36,105 nt of DNA from Sphingomonas sp. (GCF_013816785.1 NZ_JACDDV010000019.1:1-36105); one strand, 5' to 3'; positions 8,471 to 19,337 are shown, counted from the stretch's first letter. Notes: a model not told the origin generated them from the letters alone. A program made the numbers and translations.

Positions 8471-10530
8471 TGGAACTCGCACTTATCGTCTTTGCGCCGC
8501 TGGTGGCGGCAATTGTCGCCGGGCTCGGCGGCCGCTGGATCGGGAATACGGCCGCCAAGGCCGTGACCACCGGCGCGCTGTTCTTCTCCTGCGCGCTGAG
8601 CTGGGCGGTGTTTTCTATCTTCCTGAGCGGCCAGCATCCGGCGGAGTTGGGCGGCTGGACTGAAATATTGTCGAGTTGGATTGGATCCGGCGACCTGCAG
8701 GTCGTGTGGTCGCTGCACGTCGATGCGCTGACCGCGGTGATGCTGGTCGTCGTCACGACCGTGTCGAGCCTCGTCCACCTCTACAGTTGGGGCTATATGG
8801 CGGAGGACCCGAGCCAGCCGCGCTTCTTCGCCTATCTGTCGCTGTTCAGCTTCGCCATGCTGATGCTGGTCACCGCCGACAACCTCGTCCAGATGTTCTT
8901 TGGCTGGGAAGGGGTCGGACTGGCTTCCTATCTCCTGATCGGCTTCTGGTACCATAAGCCCTCGGCCAACGCCGCGGCGCTCAAGGCATTCGTTGTCAAT
9001 CGAGTTGGCGATTTCGGTTTTTCGCTCGGCATATTTGGCACTTTCCTGGTGTTCGGGACGGTCTCGATCCCGGCGATTCTCGAGGCGGCGCCGTCGATGG
9101 CCGGATCGACGATCGGCTTCGCCGGCATGACGGTCAGTACGATGACCTTGTTGTGCCTGTTGCTGTTCGTCGGGGCGATGGGCAAGTCGGCCCAGCTCGG
9201 CCTCCACACATGGCTGCCCGATGCGATGGAAGGCCCGACCCCGGTCAGCGCCCTGATCCACGCGGCGACGATGGTCACGGCGGGCGTGTACATGGTCTGC
9301 CGCTTGTCGCCGATATTCGAAGTGTCGCCGACCGCGCTGGCCACCGTCACCTACGTCGGCGCCGCGACGTGCATTTTCGCGGCGACGGTGGCGACGGTCC
9401 AAAACGACATCAAGCGTGTGATCGCCTATTCGACTTGCAGTCAACTCGGCTACATGTTCTTCGCCGCCGGCGTCGGCGCCTATGGCGCGGCGATGTTCCA
9501 TCTGTTCACCCACGCCTTTTTCAAGGCACTGCTTTTCCTCGGCGCGGGCAGCGTGATCCACGCGATGCATCATGAGCAGGACATGCGCTACTATGGCGCA
9601 CTCCGGAAAGAGATTCCGCTGACCTTCTGGGCGATGGTCGCGGGGACGCTAGCCATCACCGGGGTCGGCATATTCGGCCTCGGGTTTGCCGGTTATCATT
9701 CGAAGGACGCGATCCTCGAAAGTGCCTTCGCCAGCGGCACTGTCCACGGCAACATCGCCTTTGCCCTGGGCAGCTTCGCCGCGTTGCTGACCAGTTTCTA
9801 TTCGTGGCGGCTCATTTTCCTGACCTTCTTCGGCAAAGCGCGCTGGGCGGGCAGCGAGCATATCCAGCACGCGGTCCACCACGAGCATGACGACCAGTCG
9901 GAATTGGCGTCAGACCATGACAGCGCCCATGACCATGGCGCGCATGTCGTTCAGGGGACCGCTGGCTATCACCCGCATGAAAGCCCGCTGACCATCCTGA
10001 TACCGCTCGGCCTGCTGTCGCTGGGCGCGGTCGCGGCCGGGTTCAATTTCCACGGCCAGTTTATCGAGCCCGAAAGCGGTGCCGAATTCTGGCGCGGCAG
10101 CATCGCCTTCAGCGAGCACCTCGCCCATGAAATGCATGGCGTGCCCGTGTGGGTGAAATGGACGCCGTTCGCGGTGATGCTGATCGGGCTCGGCATCGCG
10201 TATCGCAACTACATCGCCAGGCCCGAGGCGCCCGCCGCCTTTGTCGCCATGTTTGGCGGGGTGCACAATTTCCTGATGCACAAATGGTATTTCGATGAAT
10301 TGTACGGCGTCCTGTTCGTCAAGCCCGCGATGGCGCTTGGTCGCTTCTTTTGGAAACGCGGCGACGAGCAGACCATCGACCGTTTTGGCCCGCACGGCGC
10401 CGCGGTCCTGGTCGGGGTTGGCAACCGGGTCACCGCGCGAGTCCAGTCGGGCTATGTCTACAGCTATGCGCTGGTGATGCTGCTCGGCCTGATCGGCGGC
10501 GTCAGCTGGGTGATCTGGTGGGCATCTTGA
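8470..10530 (+). CDS. nuoL: NADH-quinone oxidoreductase subunit L
   Basis: NuoL is the distal antiporter-like proton-pumping subunit, with the long C-terminal lateral helix. At 686 residues it is of normal length. Conserved features include the ion-channel motif [39 protein letters not shown] and [18 protein letters not shown] histidine/aspartate-rich hydrophilic loop occupies roughly residues 460-500 ([22 protein letters not shown]). The start overlaps the nuoK stop and the end overlaps the nuoM start. Confidence 0.98.
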   Translation: MELALIVFAPLVAAIVAGLGGRWIGNTAAKAVTTGALFFSCALSWAVFSIFLSGQHPAELGGWTEILSSWIGSGDLQVVWSLHVDALTAVMLVVVTTVSSLVHLYSWGYMAEDPSQPRFFAYLSLFSFAMLMLVTADNLVQMFFGWEGVGLASYLLIGFWYHKPSANAAALKAFVVNRVGDFGFSLGIFGTFLVFGTVSIPAILEAAPSMAGSTIGFAGMTVSTMTLLCLLLFVGAMGKSAQLGLHTWLPDAMEGPTPVSALIHAATMVTAGVYMVCRLSPIFEVSPTALATVTYVGAATCIFAATVATVQNDIKRVIAYSTCSQLGYMFFAAGVGAYGAAMFHLFTHAFFKALLFLGAGSVIHAMHHEQDMRYYGALRKEIPLTFWAMVAGTLAITGVGIFGLGFAGYHSKDAILESAFASGTVHGNIAFALGSFAALLTSFYSWRLIFLTFFGKARWAGSEHIQHAVHHEHDDQSELASDHDSAHDHGAHVVQGTAGYHPHESPLTILIPLGLLSLGAVAAGFNFHGQFIEPESGAEFWRGSIAFSEHLAHEMHGVPVWVKWTPFAVMLIGLGIAYRNYIARPEAPAAFVAMFGGVHNFLMHKWYFDELYGVLFVKPAMALGRFFWKRGDEQTIDRFGPHGAAVLVGVGNRVTARVQSGYVYSYALVMLLGLIGGVSWVIWWAS

Positions 10531-12056
10531 GCGGCCTGCCGATCCTTTCCCTCCTGATCCTGGTACCGCTGGTAGCCGGCGTCGTCGCGCTGTTCCTGTC
10601 GGCCAGTGGCGCGCGTTGGATAGCGTTGATCGCGACGCTGATCGACCTCGTGCTCGGCATATTATTGTGGAGTGCCTACGACCCCGCTGGCGCCCAATGG
10701 CAGTTCGTCGAGCGGATCGGGCTTGGCGGACCCAACAACATTGCTTGGGCGCTGGGCATCGACGGGATCGCGCTGATGCTGATCATGCTCAGCGTGTTTC
10801 TGATGCCGATCTGCATCGGTGCGTCGTGGCGCGCGATCGAGAAACGCGTGCCCGAATATATGGCGGCGCTGCTTCTCACCGAGACGCTGATGCTCGGCGT
10901 GTTCGCGGCTCAGGATCTGCTGCTGTTCTACATCTTCTTCGAAGGCGGCCTGATCCCGATGTATCTGATCATCGGCATCTGGGGCGGTGCCGAACGGATC
11001 AAGGCGAGCTACAAATTCTTCCTCTACACGCTGGCCGGATCGGTGCTGATGCTGGTGGCCATGCTGGCGATGATCTTCACGTCGGGCACCACCTCGATCC
11101 CCGAGCTGATGACCTATGATTTCGCGCCGAGCCTCCAATGGTGGCTGTGGCTCGCCTTCTTCGCGTCGTTCGCCGTCAAGCTGCCGATGTGGCCGGTCCA
11201 TACCTGGCTGCCCGACGCCCATGTCCAGGCGCCGACCGCGGGGTCGGTGATCCTTGCCGGGGTGCTGCTGAAGCTAGGCGGCTACGGCTTCATCCGCTTC
11301 TCGCTGCCGATGTTCCCCGACGCATCGGCCGAGTTCGTGCCGTTCGTGTTCGTGCTGTCCGGGATCGCGGTGGTCGTCACCTCGCTTATCGCGCTGGTTC
11401 AGCACGACATGAAGAAGCTGATCGCCTATTCGTCGGTGGCGCACATGGCGTTCGTCACTTTCGGCCTGTTCGCCTTCAACCGGCAGGGGATCGAGGGCGC
11501 ACTGATCGTCATGCTTAGCCACGGCCTCGTCTCGGGCGCCTTGTTCCTGTGCGTCGGGGTGATCTACGACCGTCTGCACACCCGCGAGATCGCGCGCTAC
11601 GGCGGGCTCGCCGATAATATGCCGATGTACTCCCTGCTATTCATGGTCTTCACCATGGCCAGCGTTGGCCTGCCCGGGACCAGCGGTTTCGTCGGGGAAT
11701 TTCTGAGCCTGATCGGCACTTACGAGGCGTCGAGCTGGGCGGCGATTGTCGCCACGACCGGGATCATCCTCGGCGCGGCCTATATGCTCTACCTGTACTG
11801 GCGGGTCGCGTTCGGGACGCAGAGCAACGCCGACGCGGCGGCGATGCCCGACCTCAATGCCCGCGAACTGTGGCTGCTCGCTCCGATCGCGGCGGCTGTG
11901 CTGTGGATGGGCATTTATCCTGAAAGCTTCATCGCGCCGATGCGAGCCGATGTCGGCCGCCTGCTGACCCGGATCGACCGCGCAGCGCCGCCGGGTGACG
12001 CGCACCTGACCGCCGGCAAGGCCGCGCCCGCCGCTCTGACGGAAGCTCATCAGTGA
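10527..12056 (+). CDS. nuoM: NADH-quinone oxidoreductase subunit M
   Basis: NuoM is an antiporter-like proton-pumping subunit of complex I. From TTG 10527 it has 509 residues, the usual length, beginning (M)[14 protein letters not shown]. The TTG overlaps the nuoL stop (TTGA). A GTG three codons upstream (10518) is also possible. Conserved motifs include [39 protein letters not shown] and the [10 protein letters not shown] segment. The frame is open further upstream inside nuoL, but that part is not homologous. The stop overlaps the nuoN GTG (GTGA, 12053-12056). Confidence 0.96.
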   Translation: MSGLPILSLLILVPLVAGVVALFLSASGARWIALIATLIDLVLGILLWSAYDPAGAQWQFVERIGLGGPNNIAWALGIDGIALMLIMLSVFLMPICIGASWRAIEKRVPEYMAALLLTETLMLGVFAAQDLLLFYIFFEGGLIPMYLIIGIWGGAERIKASYKFFLYTLAGSVLMLVAMLAMIFTSGTTSIPELMTYDFAPSLQWWLWLAFFASFAVKLPMWPVHTWLPDAHVQAPTAGSVILAGVLLKLGGYGFIRFSLPMFPDASAEFVPFVFVLSGIAVVVTSLIALVQHDMKKLIAYSSVAHMAFVTFGLFAFNRQGIEGALIVMLSHGLVSGALFLCVGVIYDRLHTREIARYGGLADNMPMYSLLFMVFTMASVGLPGTSGFVGEFLSLIGTYEASSWAAIVATTGIILGAAYMLYLYWRVAFGTQSNADAAAMPDLNARELWLLAPIAAAVLWMGIYPESFIAPMRADVGRLLTRIDRAAPPGDAHLTAGKAAPAALTEAHQ

Positions 12057-13486
12057 ACCTCGCCGCCATCCTTCCCGAGGCGATTTTGACCATCGGCGCA
12101 ATCGTTCTAATGATGGTTGCCGCCTTCATGGGGCGCCGCGGCAGCGCGCTCACAACCTGGGCCTCGGTCGCGTTGCTGCTTGCCGCGGCGGCCTCGCTGG
12201 TGGGGGCGCCGCAAAGCGATGGCGCCCTGTTCGGCGGGCTGGTCGTCGCCGATGGGTTCGGCGCGTTCGGCAAATTGCTGATCTATCTCTGCTCGGCGGT
12301 CGCGATCGTCGCCGCGCACAACTGGTTCGAGCGAGATTTCGAGCATGCCGCCGAGTATCCGGTGCTCATCCTCCTTGCCGCGGTCGGCATGTCGGTGATG
12401 GTCTCGGCGACCAGCCTCATCACGCTCTACGTCGGCCTTGAGCTGCAGAGCCTGGCGGCCTATGTGCTCGCCGCCTACCGTCGTACCGACGATCGATCGG
12501 CCGAAGCGGGGCTCAAATATTTCGTCCTTGGCGGGCTGGCTTCGGGCATCCTGCTCTACGGCATTTCGCTGCTTTACGGCTTCACCGGCACGACCCAGTT
12601 CGACGGCATCGCGGCCGCGTTCGCCCGCGACGGCGCGAATTCGATCGGATTGCTGTTCGGCCTGGTGTTCACCCTTGCAGGGCTCGCGTTCAAGGCCAGC
12701 GCGGTGCCGTTCCACATGTGGACTCCCGACGTCTACGAGGGGGCGCCAACCCCGGTCACCGCCTTCTTCGCCTCGGCGCCCAAGGTCGCGGCAGTGCTAT
12801 TGACCGTGCGCGTCTGCCTCGACGCGCTCGGCCCGGCGATCGACGCGTGGCGGCAGATCATGAGTTTCGCGGCACTCGCCTCGATCCTGGTCGGCGCAGT
12901 CGCGGCCTATGGCCAGACCAACTTCAAACGGCTGCTGGCCTATTCATCGATCAACAATGTCGGTTTCGCGCTGATTGGCCTCGTCGCAGGCGGCGCGGCG
13001 GGGGCCAGTTCGGTATTATTCTACATGGCGGTCTATGTGGCGATGACGCTTGGCGCGTTCCTGTGCCTGTTGAGGTTGAGGGGCGAGGATGGCGAGCCGC
13101 TGGAGGCGATCGATCGACTGTCGGGCCTGTCGCAGTCGCGGCCAGCGCTCGCGGCCGCGCTGGCCTTCTTCATGTTCAGCCTTGCCGGAATTCCGCCGCT
13201 ACTCGGGTTTTGGCCCAAGCTGCTGGTGTTCCAAGTGGCGGTAGCCGAGGGACTTTATCCCCTCGCGGTGGCCGGCTTCCTCGGTTCGGTTATTGGTGCC
13301 TTCTATTACATCAAGATCGTCAAAGTGATGTATTTCGACGCTCCCGAGCGATCGGTCGCCAAGGGCGGCAATGCTGTCGAGGGCGTTTTGATATTCCTGT
13401 TGGCGCTGTTCGTCTCGCCGCTCGGCTATTTCCTCATCGGACCGCTCGGGCGGTTGACCGGCAACGCCGCCAGGTCGCTGTTCTGA
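12053..13486 (+). CDS. nuoN: NADH-quinone oxidoreductase subunit N
   Basis: NuoN is the third antiporter-like subunit of the complex I membrane arm and the last nuo gene. The 477-residue protein has conserved family segments: ELQSLAAYVLAAYRR, GLAFKASAVPFHMWTPDVYE and LAYSSINNVGFALIG. The GTG start overlaps the nuoM stop. The TGA is overlapped by the probable CTG start of birA, so the operon seems to continue beyond the complex I genes. Confidence 0.98.
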   Translation: MNLAAILPEAILTIGAIVLMMVAAFMGRRGSALTTWASVALLLAAAASLVGAPQSDGALFGGLVVADGFGAFGKLLIYLCSAVAIVAAHNWFERDFEHAAEYPVLILLAAVGMSVMVSATSLITLYVGLELQSLAAYVLAAYRRTDDRSAEAGLKYFVLGGLASGILLYGISLLYGFTGTTQFDGIAAAFARDGANSIGLLFGLVFTLAGLAFKASAVPFHMWTPDVYEGAPTPVTAFFASAPKVAAVLLTVRVCLDALGPAIDAWRQIMSFAALASILVGAVAAYGQTNFKRLLAYSSINNVGFALIGLVAGGAAGASSVLFYMAVYVAMTLGAFLCLLRLRGEDGEPLEAIDRLSGLSQSRPALAAALAFFMFSLAGIPPLLGFWPKLLVFQVAVAEGLYPLAVAGFLGSVIGAFYYIKIVKVMYFDAPERSVAKGGNAVEGVLIFLLALFVSPLGYFLIGPLGRLTGNAARSLF

Positions 13487-14181
13487 GACGAATCCGCATC
13501 GTCGAGCGTGTAGGCTCGACCAACTCGGCATTGCTGTCCGACGGCCAAGCCATCGAGGGCGACTGGCTGGTGGCACTCCATCAAGACGACGGGCGCGGGC
13601 GGCACGGCCGGGTGTGGCAGAGCATCGAGGGCAATTTTCTTGGATCGACCATCGTCCAGTTGCACGCCGGCGATCCGCCCGCCTCGGCATTGGCGCTTGT
13701 TGCCGGCCTGGCGCTAATCGAAGCGGTTGCGGCCGCCGCGCCAAGCGTGCCGCTGTCGCTTAAATGGCCCAACGATCTGATGCTCGGCGGGGCCAAGCTT
13801 GGCGGTATCCTGCTCGAACGGTCGGGCGAGCGGGTGGTCGCCGGCTTCGGGGTCAACTTGGCCGCAGCTCCCGCAATCGACGGGCGCCAGACCGCCGCGC
13901 TCATGCCGACCGCCGATTTGACGCCGCAGACCTTTGCCCCGCTGATCGCGGGCAGTTTTTCGCGACTGCTGAGCGCCTGGCGAAACGTCGAGCCGGCGGC
14001 GCTCGCCCAAGCCTGGCTGGCGCGCGCGCATCCGGTAGGCACCCGGCTCGAGGTCCACAGCGGACCGGCTGAGCGGATCGCTGGAACCTTCGACGGAATC
14101 GATCTCGACGGAGCGATGCGCCTGCGCCGTGACAACGGCGTGATCGAAGTCATTCGCGCCGGTGATGTTCACCTCGCGTGA
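13483..14181 (+). CDS. birA: Biotin--[acetyl-CoA-carboxylase] ligase, probable CTG start
   Basis: This enzyme attaches biotin to the carrier domain of biotin-dependent carboxylases via biotinyl-AMP. About 232 residues are seen, without the N-terminal DNA-binding domain of E. coli BirA, so it is a class I, non-repressor ligase. Motifs are VGSTNSA near the N-terminus, GRGRHGRVWQS, LKWPNDLMLGGAKLGGILLE and GFGVNL. No ATG, GTG or TTG lies near a sensible start. TTG 13531 would remove the conserved STN motif, and none is found just upstream in frame. CTG 13483, overlapping the nuoN stop as CTGA, is the best candidate. The position after nuoN is common in related alphaproteobacteria. Confidence 0.9.
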   Translation: MRRIRIVERVGSTNSALLSDGQAIEGDWLVALHQDDGRGRHGRVWQSIEGNFLGSTIVQLHAGDPPASALALVAGLALIEAVAAAAPSVPLSLKWPNDLMLGGAKLGGILLERSGERVVAGFGVNLAAAPAIDGRQTAALMPTADLTPQTFAPLIAGSFSRLLSAWRNVEPAALAQAWLARAHPVGTRLEVHSGPAERIAGTFDGIDLDGAMRLRRDNGVIEVIRAGDVHLA

Positions 14182-14219
14182 GGCTCGCATTTCGCCTCGT
14201 GTCGGGCTAGGGCCGCGCC

Positions 14220-14999
14220 ATGCTGCTTGCCGTCGACGCCGGAAACACCAACCTTGTCTTCGCGCTGGTCGAAAACGAAGGCCTAATTCGCGCACGCTGG
14301 CGGATCGCCACCGATCCGCGCCGCACCGCCGACGAATATGCCGTCTGGCTTTCCCAACTGCTTGAACTGGAAGGCTTTGCTCGTAGCGACGTCGATCGCG
14401 TGATCATCGGCACGGTCGTTCCGCGCGCGCTTCACAACCTCGAAGTGCTGTCGCAGAAATATTTCGGCGTCGAGCCGATTATTGCCGGGCAGGGCAGGGC
14501 AGTGTGGCCGATGGCGCTGGACGTGCCCGAGCCGGCCAGTCTCGGCGCCGACCGCGCGCTCAACGTCATCGCCGCCCATGCCAACCATCCAGGCGATCTG
14601 ATCGTTATCGATTTCGGCACCGCGACGACCTTCGACGTGGTAGATTTTGCGGGGGCCTATAAGGGCGGGATCATTGCGCCGGGCATCAACCTCAGCCTCG
14701 ACGCGCTGGTCGGCGCCGCTGCCAAGCTGCCCCGCATCGCCATCGCCGCTCCACCGGATGACACCGTCGTCGGCCGCACCACCGAAAGCCAGATGCAGAT
14801 CGGCGTCTACTGGGGATATGTCGCGATGATCGAAGGTTTGGTGGCGCGGTTGAAAGCCGAGATTGGGCGGCCCGTCACCGTCATTGCCACTGGCGGGCTT
14901 GCCGTACTGTTCGATCAGCACACCGATGCATTTGATGCAATTGAGTCCGACCTCACCATCCAAGGGCTGGCGATGCTTGCCGCGAGCGTCGGCGCATGA
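14220..14999 (+). CDS. coaX: Type III pantothenate kinase
   Basis: The enzyme catalyses the first step of coenzyme A synthesis, ATP-dependent phosphorylation of pantothenate, and belongs to the acetate-kinase/hsp70 fold. The 259-residue protein has the phosphate-binding motif D6-AGNTN, the GADR motif at residues 109-112 and DFGTATTFD beginning at D131. KGGIIAPG follows. The ATG starts 38 bp after birA. Its stop overlaps the RNase J ATG (ATGA, 14996-14999). Confidence 0.97.
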   Translation: MLLAVDAGNTNLVFALVENEGLIRARWRIATDPRRTADEYAVWLSQLLELEGFARSDVDRVIIGTVVPRALHNLEVLSQKYFGVEPIIAGQGRAVWPMALDVPEPASLGADRALNVIAAHANHPGDLIVIDFGTATTFDVVDFAGAYKGGIIAPGINLSLDALVGAAAKLPRIAIAAPPDDTVVGRTTESQMQIGVYWGYVAMIEGLVARLKAEIGRPVTVIATGGLAVLFDQHTDAFDAIESDLTIQGLAMLAASVGA

Positions 15000-16639
15000 C
15001 CCCGGGCGAAGAGCTGCTGTTCCTCGCGCTCGGCGGGTCGGGTGAGATCGGCATGAACGTCAATCTCTACGGTTGCCGCGGCAAATGGCTGATGGTCGAT
15101 TGCGGTCTGACCTTCGCCGACCATGACTATCCCGGCATCGACCTGGTGCTGCCTGAACTCGAATTCATCGAGGAGCGACGGAAAGACCTAGTCGGCGTCG
15201 TCCTGACCCACGGCCATGAGGACCATATAGGCGCGCTGCCCTATATGGCCGCGGATTTGAAGGTGCCGCTCTATGCGACGCCATTCACCGCCGGGCTGAT
15301 CGCGGGCAAGCTGGAGGAGGAAGGGCTTACCGGGCAGGTCAAGCTTCATGTCATCGAGCGCGGCGGCTCGATCGACCTTGGGCCCTTCCGCGTGACCTAT
15401 GTGCCGCTCGCCCATTCGATCCCGGAGGGCAACGGCCTGCTCATCGAAACGCCCTTGGGAAAGATTTTTCATACCGGCGATTGGAAAATCGACGAAACGC
15501 CCGTCTTAGGCCATCCCAGCTCGGCAGACAGGTTGCGGGCGATCGGCGACCAGGGCGTGCTCGCGCTGGTGTGCGATTCGACCAATACTTTTCAGGAAAC
15601 CGCGTCAGGCAGCGAGTCGAGCGTCCACGACGGGCTCCGCGATCAGGTGGCGAAGGCCAGGGGGCGGGTGCTGGTTACCACCTTCGCCTCCAACGCTGCG
15701 CGGCTGGAAACGATCGGCCGGGTCGCCGTCGAGACCAATCGCCGGCTGTGCGTTGCGGGGCGCAGTCTCGATCGCATTTTGAAGGTTGCCAAGGCCACCG
15801 GCTATCTCCGCGATTTCCCCGAACCGGTGCGCTTTGAAGAGGCGATGCGGCTGCCCAAATCCGACGTGCTGATCGTTGCCACAGGTGGCCAGGGTGAGGC
15901 GCGCGCCGCGCTCGGCCGGATTGCATTTGGCAGCCATGAGTTGAAGCTTGGCGAAGGCGATACGGTGATCTTCTCGTCCAAACAGATTCCGGGCAACGAG
16001 GTTGCCATCGGCCGGATTATGAACGCGCTGAGCGATCTTGGCATCCTGACCGTCACTGAGCGGCAGGCGCATGTTCACGTGTCGGGCCATCCGGGCCGGC
16101 CTGAGCTGGCGGCGATGTATGGCTGGATGCGGCCCGAGATATTGGTTCCGGTCCATGGCGAGATGCGCCACCTGCGCGAGCAGGCCCGCTTCGGCCTCAG
16201 CCAGGGAATCCCGTCCGTGATGGTCCAGCGTAACGGCGACATCATCCGCCTTGCGCCCAAGGGGCCGACCAAGGTCGGCGAGGCGCGGGTCGGGCGGCTG
16301 GTGCTCGACGGCGACGTCATCCTGCCGGCCGATGGCGCGACCATCAACGAGAGGCGCAAGATGGCGCTCAACGGGGTGATCGCCGTCGCCCTGTCGATTG
16401 CCGGCGATGGTCGCCTCGACGGCACGCCGCTGATCCGGCCGTTCGGCGTTCCCGTCGAGGAGGACCGCGACGATTTCATCGCCGATGCCGCCGACGCCGC
16501 GGCCAAGGCCTATGACGCCTCGGCGCCGGAAGAAAAGATGCGCGAGGCGGTGCGGCTAGCGGTGCGGCGATGCGCGACGTTGTGGACAGGCAAGAAACCG
16601 CTGGTCGAAGTGATGCTGGTCGGAGCGGACCGCCCGTGA
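14996..16639 (+). CDS. rnj: Ribonuclease J
   Basis: This is a metallo-beta-lactamase/beta-CASP ribonuclease acting in mRNA turnover and rRNA maturation, combining endonuclease and 5'-3' exonuclease activity. The 547-residue protein has the metal-binding HGHEDH motif at H72, H74, D76 and H77, the HTGDWKID motif, and the beta-CASP sequences CDSTN and [13 protein letters not shown] with PVHGEMRHL. Length fits the family. The start overlaps coaX, and the TGA overlaps the GTG of the DUF1467 gene (GTGA). Confidence 0.96.
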   Translation: MTPGEELLFLALGGSGEIGMNVNLYGCRGKWLMVDCGLTFADHDYPGIDLVLPELEFIEERRKDLVGVVLTHGHEDHIGALPYMAADLKVPLYATPFTAGLIAGKLEEEGLTGQVKLHVIERGGSIDLGPFRVTYVPLAHSIPEGNGLLIETPLGKIFHTGDWKIDETPVLGHPSSADRLRAIGDQGVLALVCDSTNTFQETASGSESSVHDGLRDQVAKARGRVLVTTFASNAARLETIGRVAVETNRRLCVAGRSLDRILKVAKATGYLRDFPEPVRFEEAMRLPKSDVLIVATGGQGEARAALGRIAFGSHELKLGEGDTVIFSSKQIPGNEVAIGRIMNALSDLGILTVTERQAHVHVSGHPGRPELAAMYGWMRPEILVPVHGEMRHLREQARFGLSQGIPSVMVQRNGDIIRLAPKGPTKVGEARVGRLVLDGDVILPADGATINERRKMALNGVIAVALSIAGDGRLDGTPLIRPFGVPVEEDRDDFIADAADAAAKAYDASAPEEKMREAVRLAVRRCATLWTGKKPLVEVMLVGADRP

Positions 16640-16896
16640 AGATCGGCTCGATCGTCGCCATCTATTTCTTGTTTTTCTGCTTCGCCGCCTTCGCCCTGCT
16701 CCCATTCGGCGTGAGGACCAGCGAGGAGGTCGGCGAAGCGCGAGTGCCCGGCCAGGCTGACAGCGCGCCGCACCGATTCAACCTGAAGCAGCATCTGAAA
16801 AAAGCCGCGCTGCTCGCGCTAGTGCTGTTCGCGCTCTATTACGCGAACTGGCAATTTGGTTGGATCACCGTCGACGACCTCGACTTTTACAACTGA
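16636..16896 (+). CDS. DUF1467 family small membrane protein
   Basis: The 86-residue protein has two membrane segments, at about residues 5-23 and 58-76. The motif LPFGVRTSEEVGE lies between them, which is the recognisable signature of DUF1467. The GTG overlaps the RNase J stop. This gene commonly follows rnj in alphaproteobacteria; its function is unknown. Its TGA is immediately next to the stop of the convergent coiled-coil gene, with no base between. Confidence 0.88.
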   Translation: MKIGSIVAIYFLFFCFAAFALLPFGVRTSEEVGEARVPGQADSAPHRFNLKQHLKKAALLALVLFALYYANWQFGWITVDDLDFYN

Positions 16897-19227
16897 TCAG
16901 CGCCGCCGGTCGATCGCCTGCGCGAGCGCGGCGTACAGTTTGCCCATATCGCTCGACATCAGGGTCACCGCGATCATCCCGCCGTCGCGCTCGGCCAGCA
17001 CGCGGCGGAGCATCGCTTCGAAATCGTGGACGTAGCGATTGACCGATGACTGGAATTCGGTATCGCCTTCATATTGCGTGGCAATCGCGCGGCCCTCGCT
17101 GCCACCCAGCAACCGCACCGCACGGCGGGTGAACACCCCGCGATTGCCCTTCAAATAACTGTTCCATGCCTTGTCGTCGATCTCGTCGCTGAGGATTTTC
17201 TGGACGTCGATCGAGGCCGAATTCATTGAGTCCATGAGGAGCGATACGCGCCGCGCGAATTCCTCGCCGCTATCCTTGCGCTGCGCTTCACGGCTGCGTT
17301 CGATATGCGCCTCGAGCGCGTTAGCGCTTTGGCCGATTGTCAGCATCTGCGCGGTTAGCCTGTCCGACGCTTCGCGCGCCGTCTCGACCGCGCGAGTCGC
17401 GACCTGGTCGAGCTCGATTAGCTTGGCCTCGACACCGTCGCGGACTGCCGCCTCTAGCGCGGCGCGAGTCTGCTGGCCAAGTTGGCTCGCGCTCTCCGGG
17501 ATCACTTTGGCGATCGCCTCGCGCGCCCGTTCGGCGGCGTGCTTGGCGGCCTCGCGCACCTGGACCAGCGCTGCCACCAGCGCCGGGCCGGTTTCGCCCG
17601 ACAGCCGTTCGGCTTCCTCGCCGGCCGCGGCCATCGCCGCACTCAGTTCGGTCAGCCGCTGCTCGGCCTGGCTGACGCCAAGATCGACCGAGGTCATCAG
17701 CGTCGCCAGCCGTTCCTGCTGCTGCTCGACCCCTGACGCACCCGATTCGATCCGGCTCGCCGCCTCGATCGCCGCGTCGCGTATGGCTTCGGCATGCGGC
17801 CAAGCCGCTTCGGTCGAGGCGAGTAGCCGTGCCGCACCGCCTTCGGCATCGGCTAGGGCCGCGGCCATCTCGCCCTGCAAGGTAAGGCCAAGTTGGTCGA
17901 CCCCTTCGCGCAGGGACATTGTTCGTTGGGCCAGTCCCTCGATCGTCCCGTCCTGGCTTGCCGTCGCCGACGTGAGCGATTCGAGTTCACCGCGCAGCCG
18001 CCCGAGTGCGACCTGTACATGGCCTGCGCGCTCGTCCCCGGTGCGCGCCAGGTCGAGGAAACGCTCGTCGAGCGCCGCCAGTCCGCTGTCGAGGTCGGCC
18101 ATCATCCGCTGGGCCGCGCGATCCTGCTCGGCGACCCGCGCCGACAGTGTATCGAGCGCCGCCCCGGCCGAGCCGATCCGCTCGCCGAGCAGTTCCGACG
18201 CGTCGATGCCGGCGCGGCCGATGCCGGCCTGGCTTTGCGCGACCAGGGCCGAAACCGCCGCCGCCTGCGCGTCGATCCCGCTGCGGACCTCGGATAATGC
18301 TTCGGCGGCGCGGATCAGCAGCGCGTCGACCATCGCCCCGGCCTCGCCGCCAACCTCGCCGACACGCAGCGCGGCGGCCGCGCCGGCGCTTTCGATGTGG
18401 GTCAGCTGGGCGAGCAGTCGTTGCGAGGCCTGGTGGACAATGTCGTCCGCCTGCCGCGCCTGGGAAGCGAGGCTGCCAACGTGCCCTTCAAATTCGGCCG
18501 CTTGCTCGGTCGCCGAGCGCCCCGCCTCGCGTAGCGTCTCCGCCATGCGCCGAGCGCTGTTCTCGGCGAGCGGGAGGTCCGTGAGAAGTACACCGATGTC
18601 GGTCCGCGCAGACTCCGCTGCCCGGTCAAGCGCTGCGCCATGGTCCGCCAGCGTGCGCGATCCCGCAGCGAAGTCGGCGGTCACGGCGCCGAGCCGAGTC
18701 GCCGCCTGGTCGCCGAGGCTGATAAGATCGCCGGCCATCAGGCCGAGCGCGGCGTGATTTTGCTCAATCTGTTGGGACAGTGCGCCCAAAATATCCTGTA
18801 GCGAGCGGGCTTCGGTGCGCATTGCGATCACCGACCGGATGAAGCGCTCCGCTTCCTTCCGGCGGGTACGGCCGAACATCAGCCAGACGAGGCCCATCAG
18901 CGCCAACGGTCCGGTGAGGATCGCTACCCATTGCGCGATCGCCGGGCTCGATAGCGGCTGGTCGGCCAAGGCGCGGCCCGCCGACCAGGCGGTGTAGCCG
19001 GTCCAGGCGAGCGCCAGCAGCGCCAGCGCCCAGCCCAGCACGATCCGTCCGCCAGCGCCGGCCACTTCATGCTCGTCGCGGATCTCGGCCCAGCTCACCC
19101 GGTCGAAATAGGGTTCCACCGCCGCCTCCGCGCCTTCGGCCACGGGAATATCCTCGGCTATAGCGGAGGCGCGGGGATCGCTATCGGCGCGATGGGGCTG
19201 GCTGATCATGATGAGCGAGTTTACCAT
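16897..19227 (-). CDS. Large membrane-anchored coiled-coil protein of unknown function
   Basis: The predicted protein has about 776 residues from ATG 19227; ATG 19209 (MISQPHR) is also possible. An acidic N-terminal stretch of about 60 residues precedes two membrane segments (about 61-84 and 97-119), then a basic TRRKEAERF. About 600 residues of alanine-rich, heptad-like helix follow, with many Q, E, R and S residues, resembling the cytoplasmic part of chemoreceptors or an apolipoprotein-like bundle. No HAMP domain or chemoreceptor hairpin tip was recognised. A short globular tail contains RLLGGSEGRAIATQYE and ends AQAIDRRR. A structural or envelope/chromosome-organising role is possible. The gene is divergent from the degenerate synthase fusion and converges on the DUF1467 gene. 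Confidence 0.8.
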   Translation of the reverse strand: MVNSLIMISQPHRADSDPRASAIAEDIPVAEGAEAAVEPYFDRVSWAEIRDEHEVAGAGGRIVLGWALALLALAWTGYTAWSAGRALADQPLSSPAIAQWVAILTGPLALMGLVWLMFGRTRRKEAERFIRSVIAMRTEARSLQDILGALSQQIEQNHAALGLMAGDLISLGDQAATRLGAVTADFAAGSRTLADHGAALDRAAESARTDIGVLLTDLPLAENSARRMAETLREAGRSATEQAAEFEGHVGSLASQARQADDIVHQASQRLLAQLTHIESAGAAAALRVGEVGGEAGAMVDALLIRAAEALSEVRSGIDAQAAAVSALVAQSQAGIGRAGIDASELLGERIGSAGAALDTLSARVAEQDRAAQRMMADLDSGLAALDERFLDLARTGDERAGHVQVALGRLRGELESLTSATASQDGTIEGLAQRTMSLREGVDQLGLTLQGEMAAALADAEGGAARLLASTEAAWPHAEAIRDAAIEAASRIESGASGVEQQQERLATLMTSVDLGVSQAEQRLTELSAAMAAAGEEAERLSGETGPALVAALVQVREAAKHAAERAREAIAKVIPESASQLGQQTRAALEAAVRDGVEAKLIELDQVATRAVETAREASDRLTAQMLTIGQSANALEAHIERSREAQRKDSGEEFARRVSLLMDSMNSASIDVQKILSDEIDDKAWNSYLKGNRGVFTRRAVRLLGGSEGRAIATQYEGDTEFQSSVNRYVHDFEAMLRRVLAERDGGMIAVTLMSSDMGKLYAALAQAIDRRR

Positions 19228-19337
19228 CTTTGCTCGCGGGTGAAAGCGGCAAGTGGATATAGTGGCTGGAAATGTCGATCGCGCCTGCCCTATGTCGAGC
19301 CGGGCGAGGGGAAGTTCGGCTGCACGCGGGGGATAAT

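Noticed and set aside
8320-9573. A 417-codon open frame on the minus strand across nuoK/nuoL
   Set aside because: Its charged, R/H/E-rich translation with no domain is the mirror of a hydrophobic nuo gene.
12718-13482. Upstream in-frame extension of birA inside nuoN
   Set aside because: The extension has no similarity to biotin ligases and is out of frame with a well-conserved nuoN.
17171-18757. A 528-codon plus-strand frame inside the coiled-coil gene
   Set aside because: It is rich in S, A and R with no domain, and is explained by the repetitive alanine/leucine codons of the real minus-strand gene.
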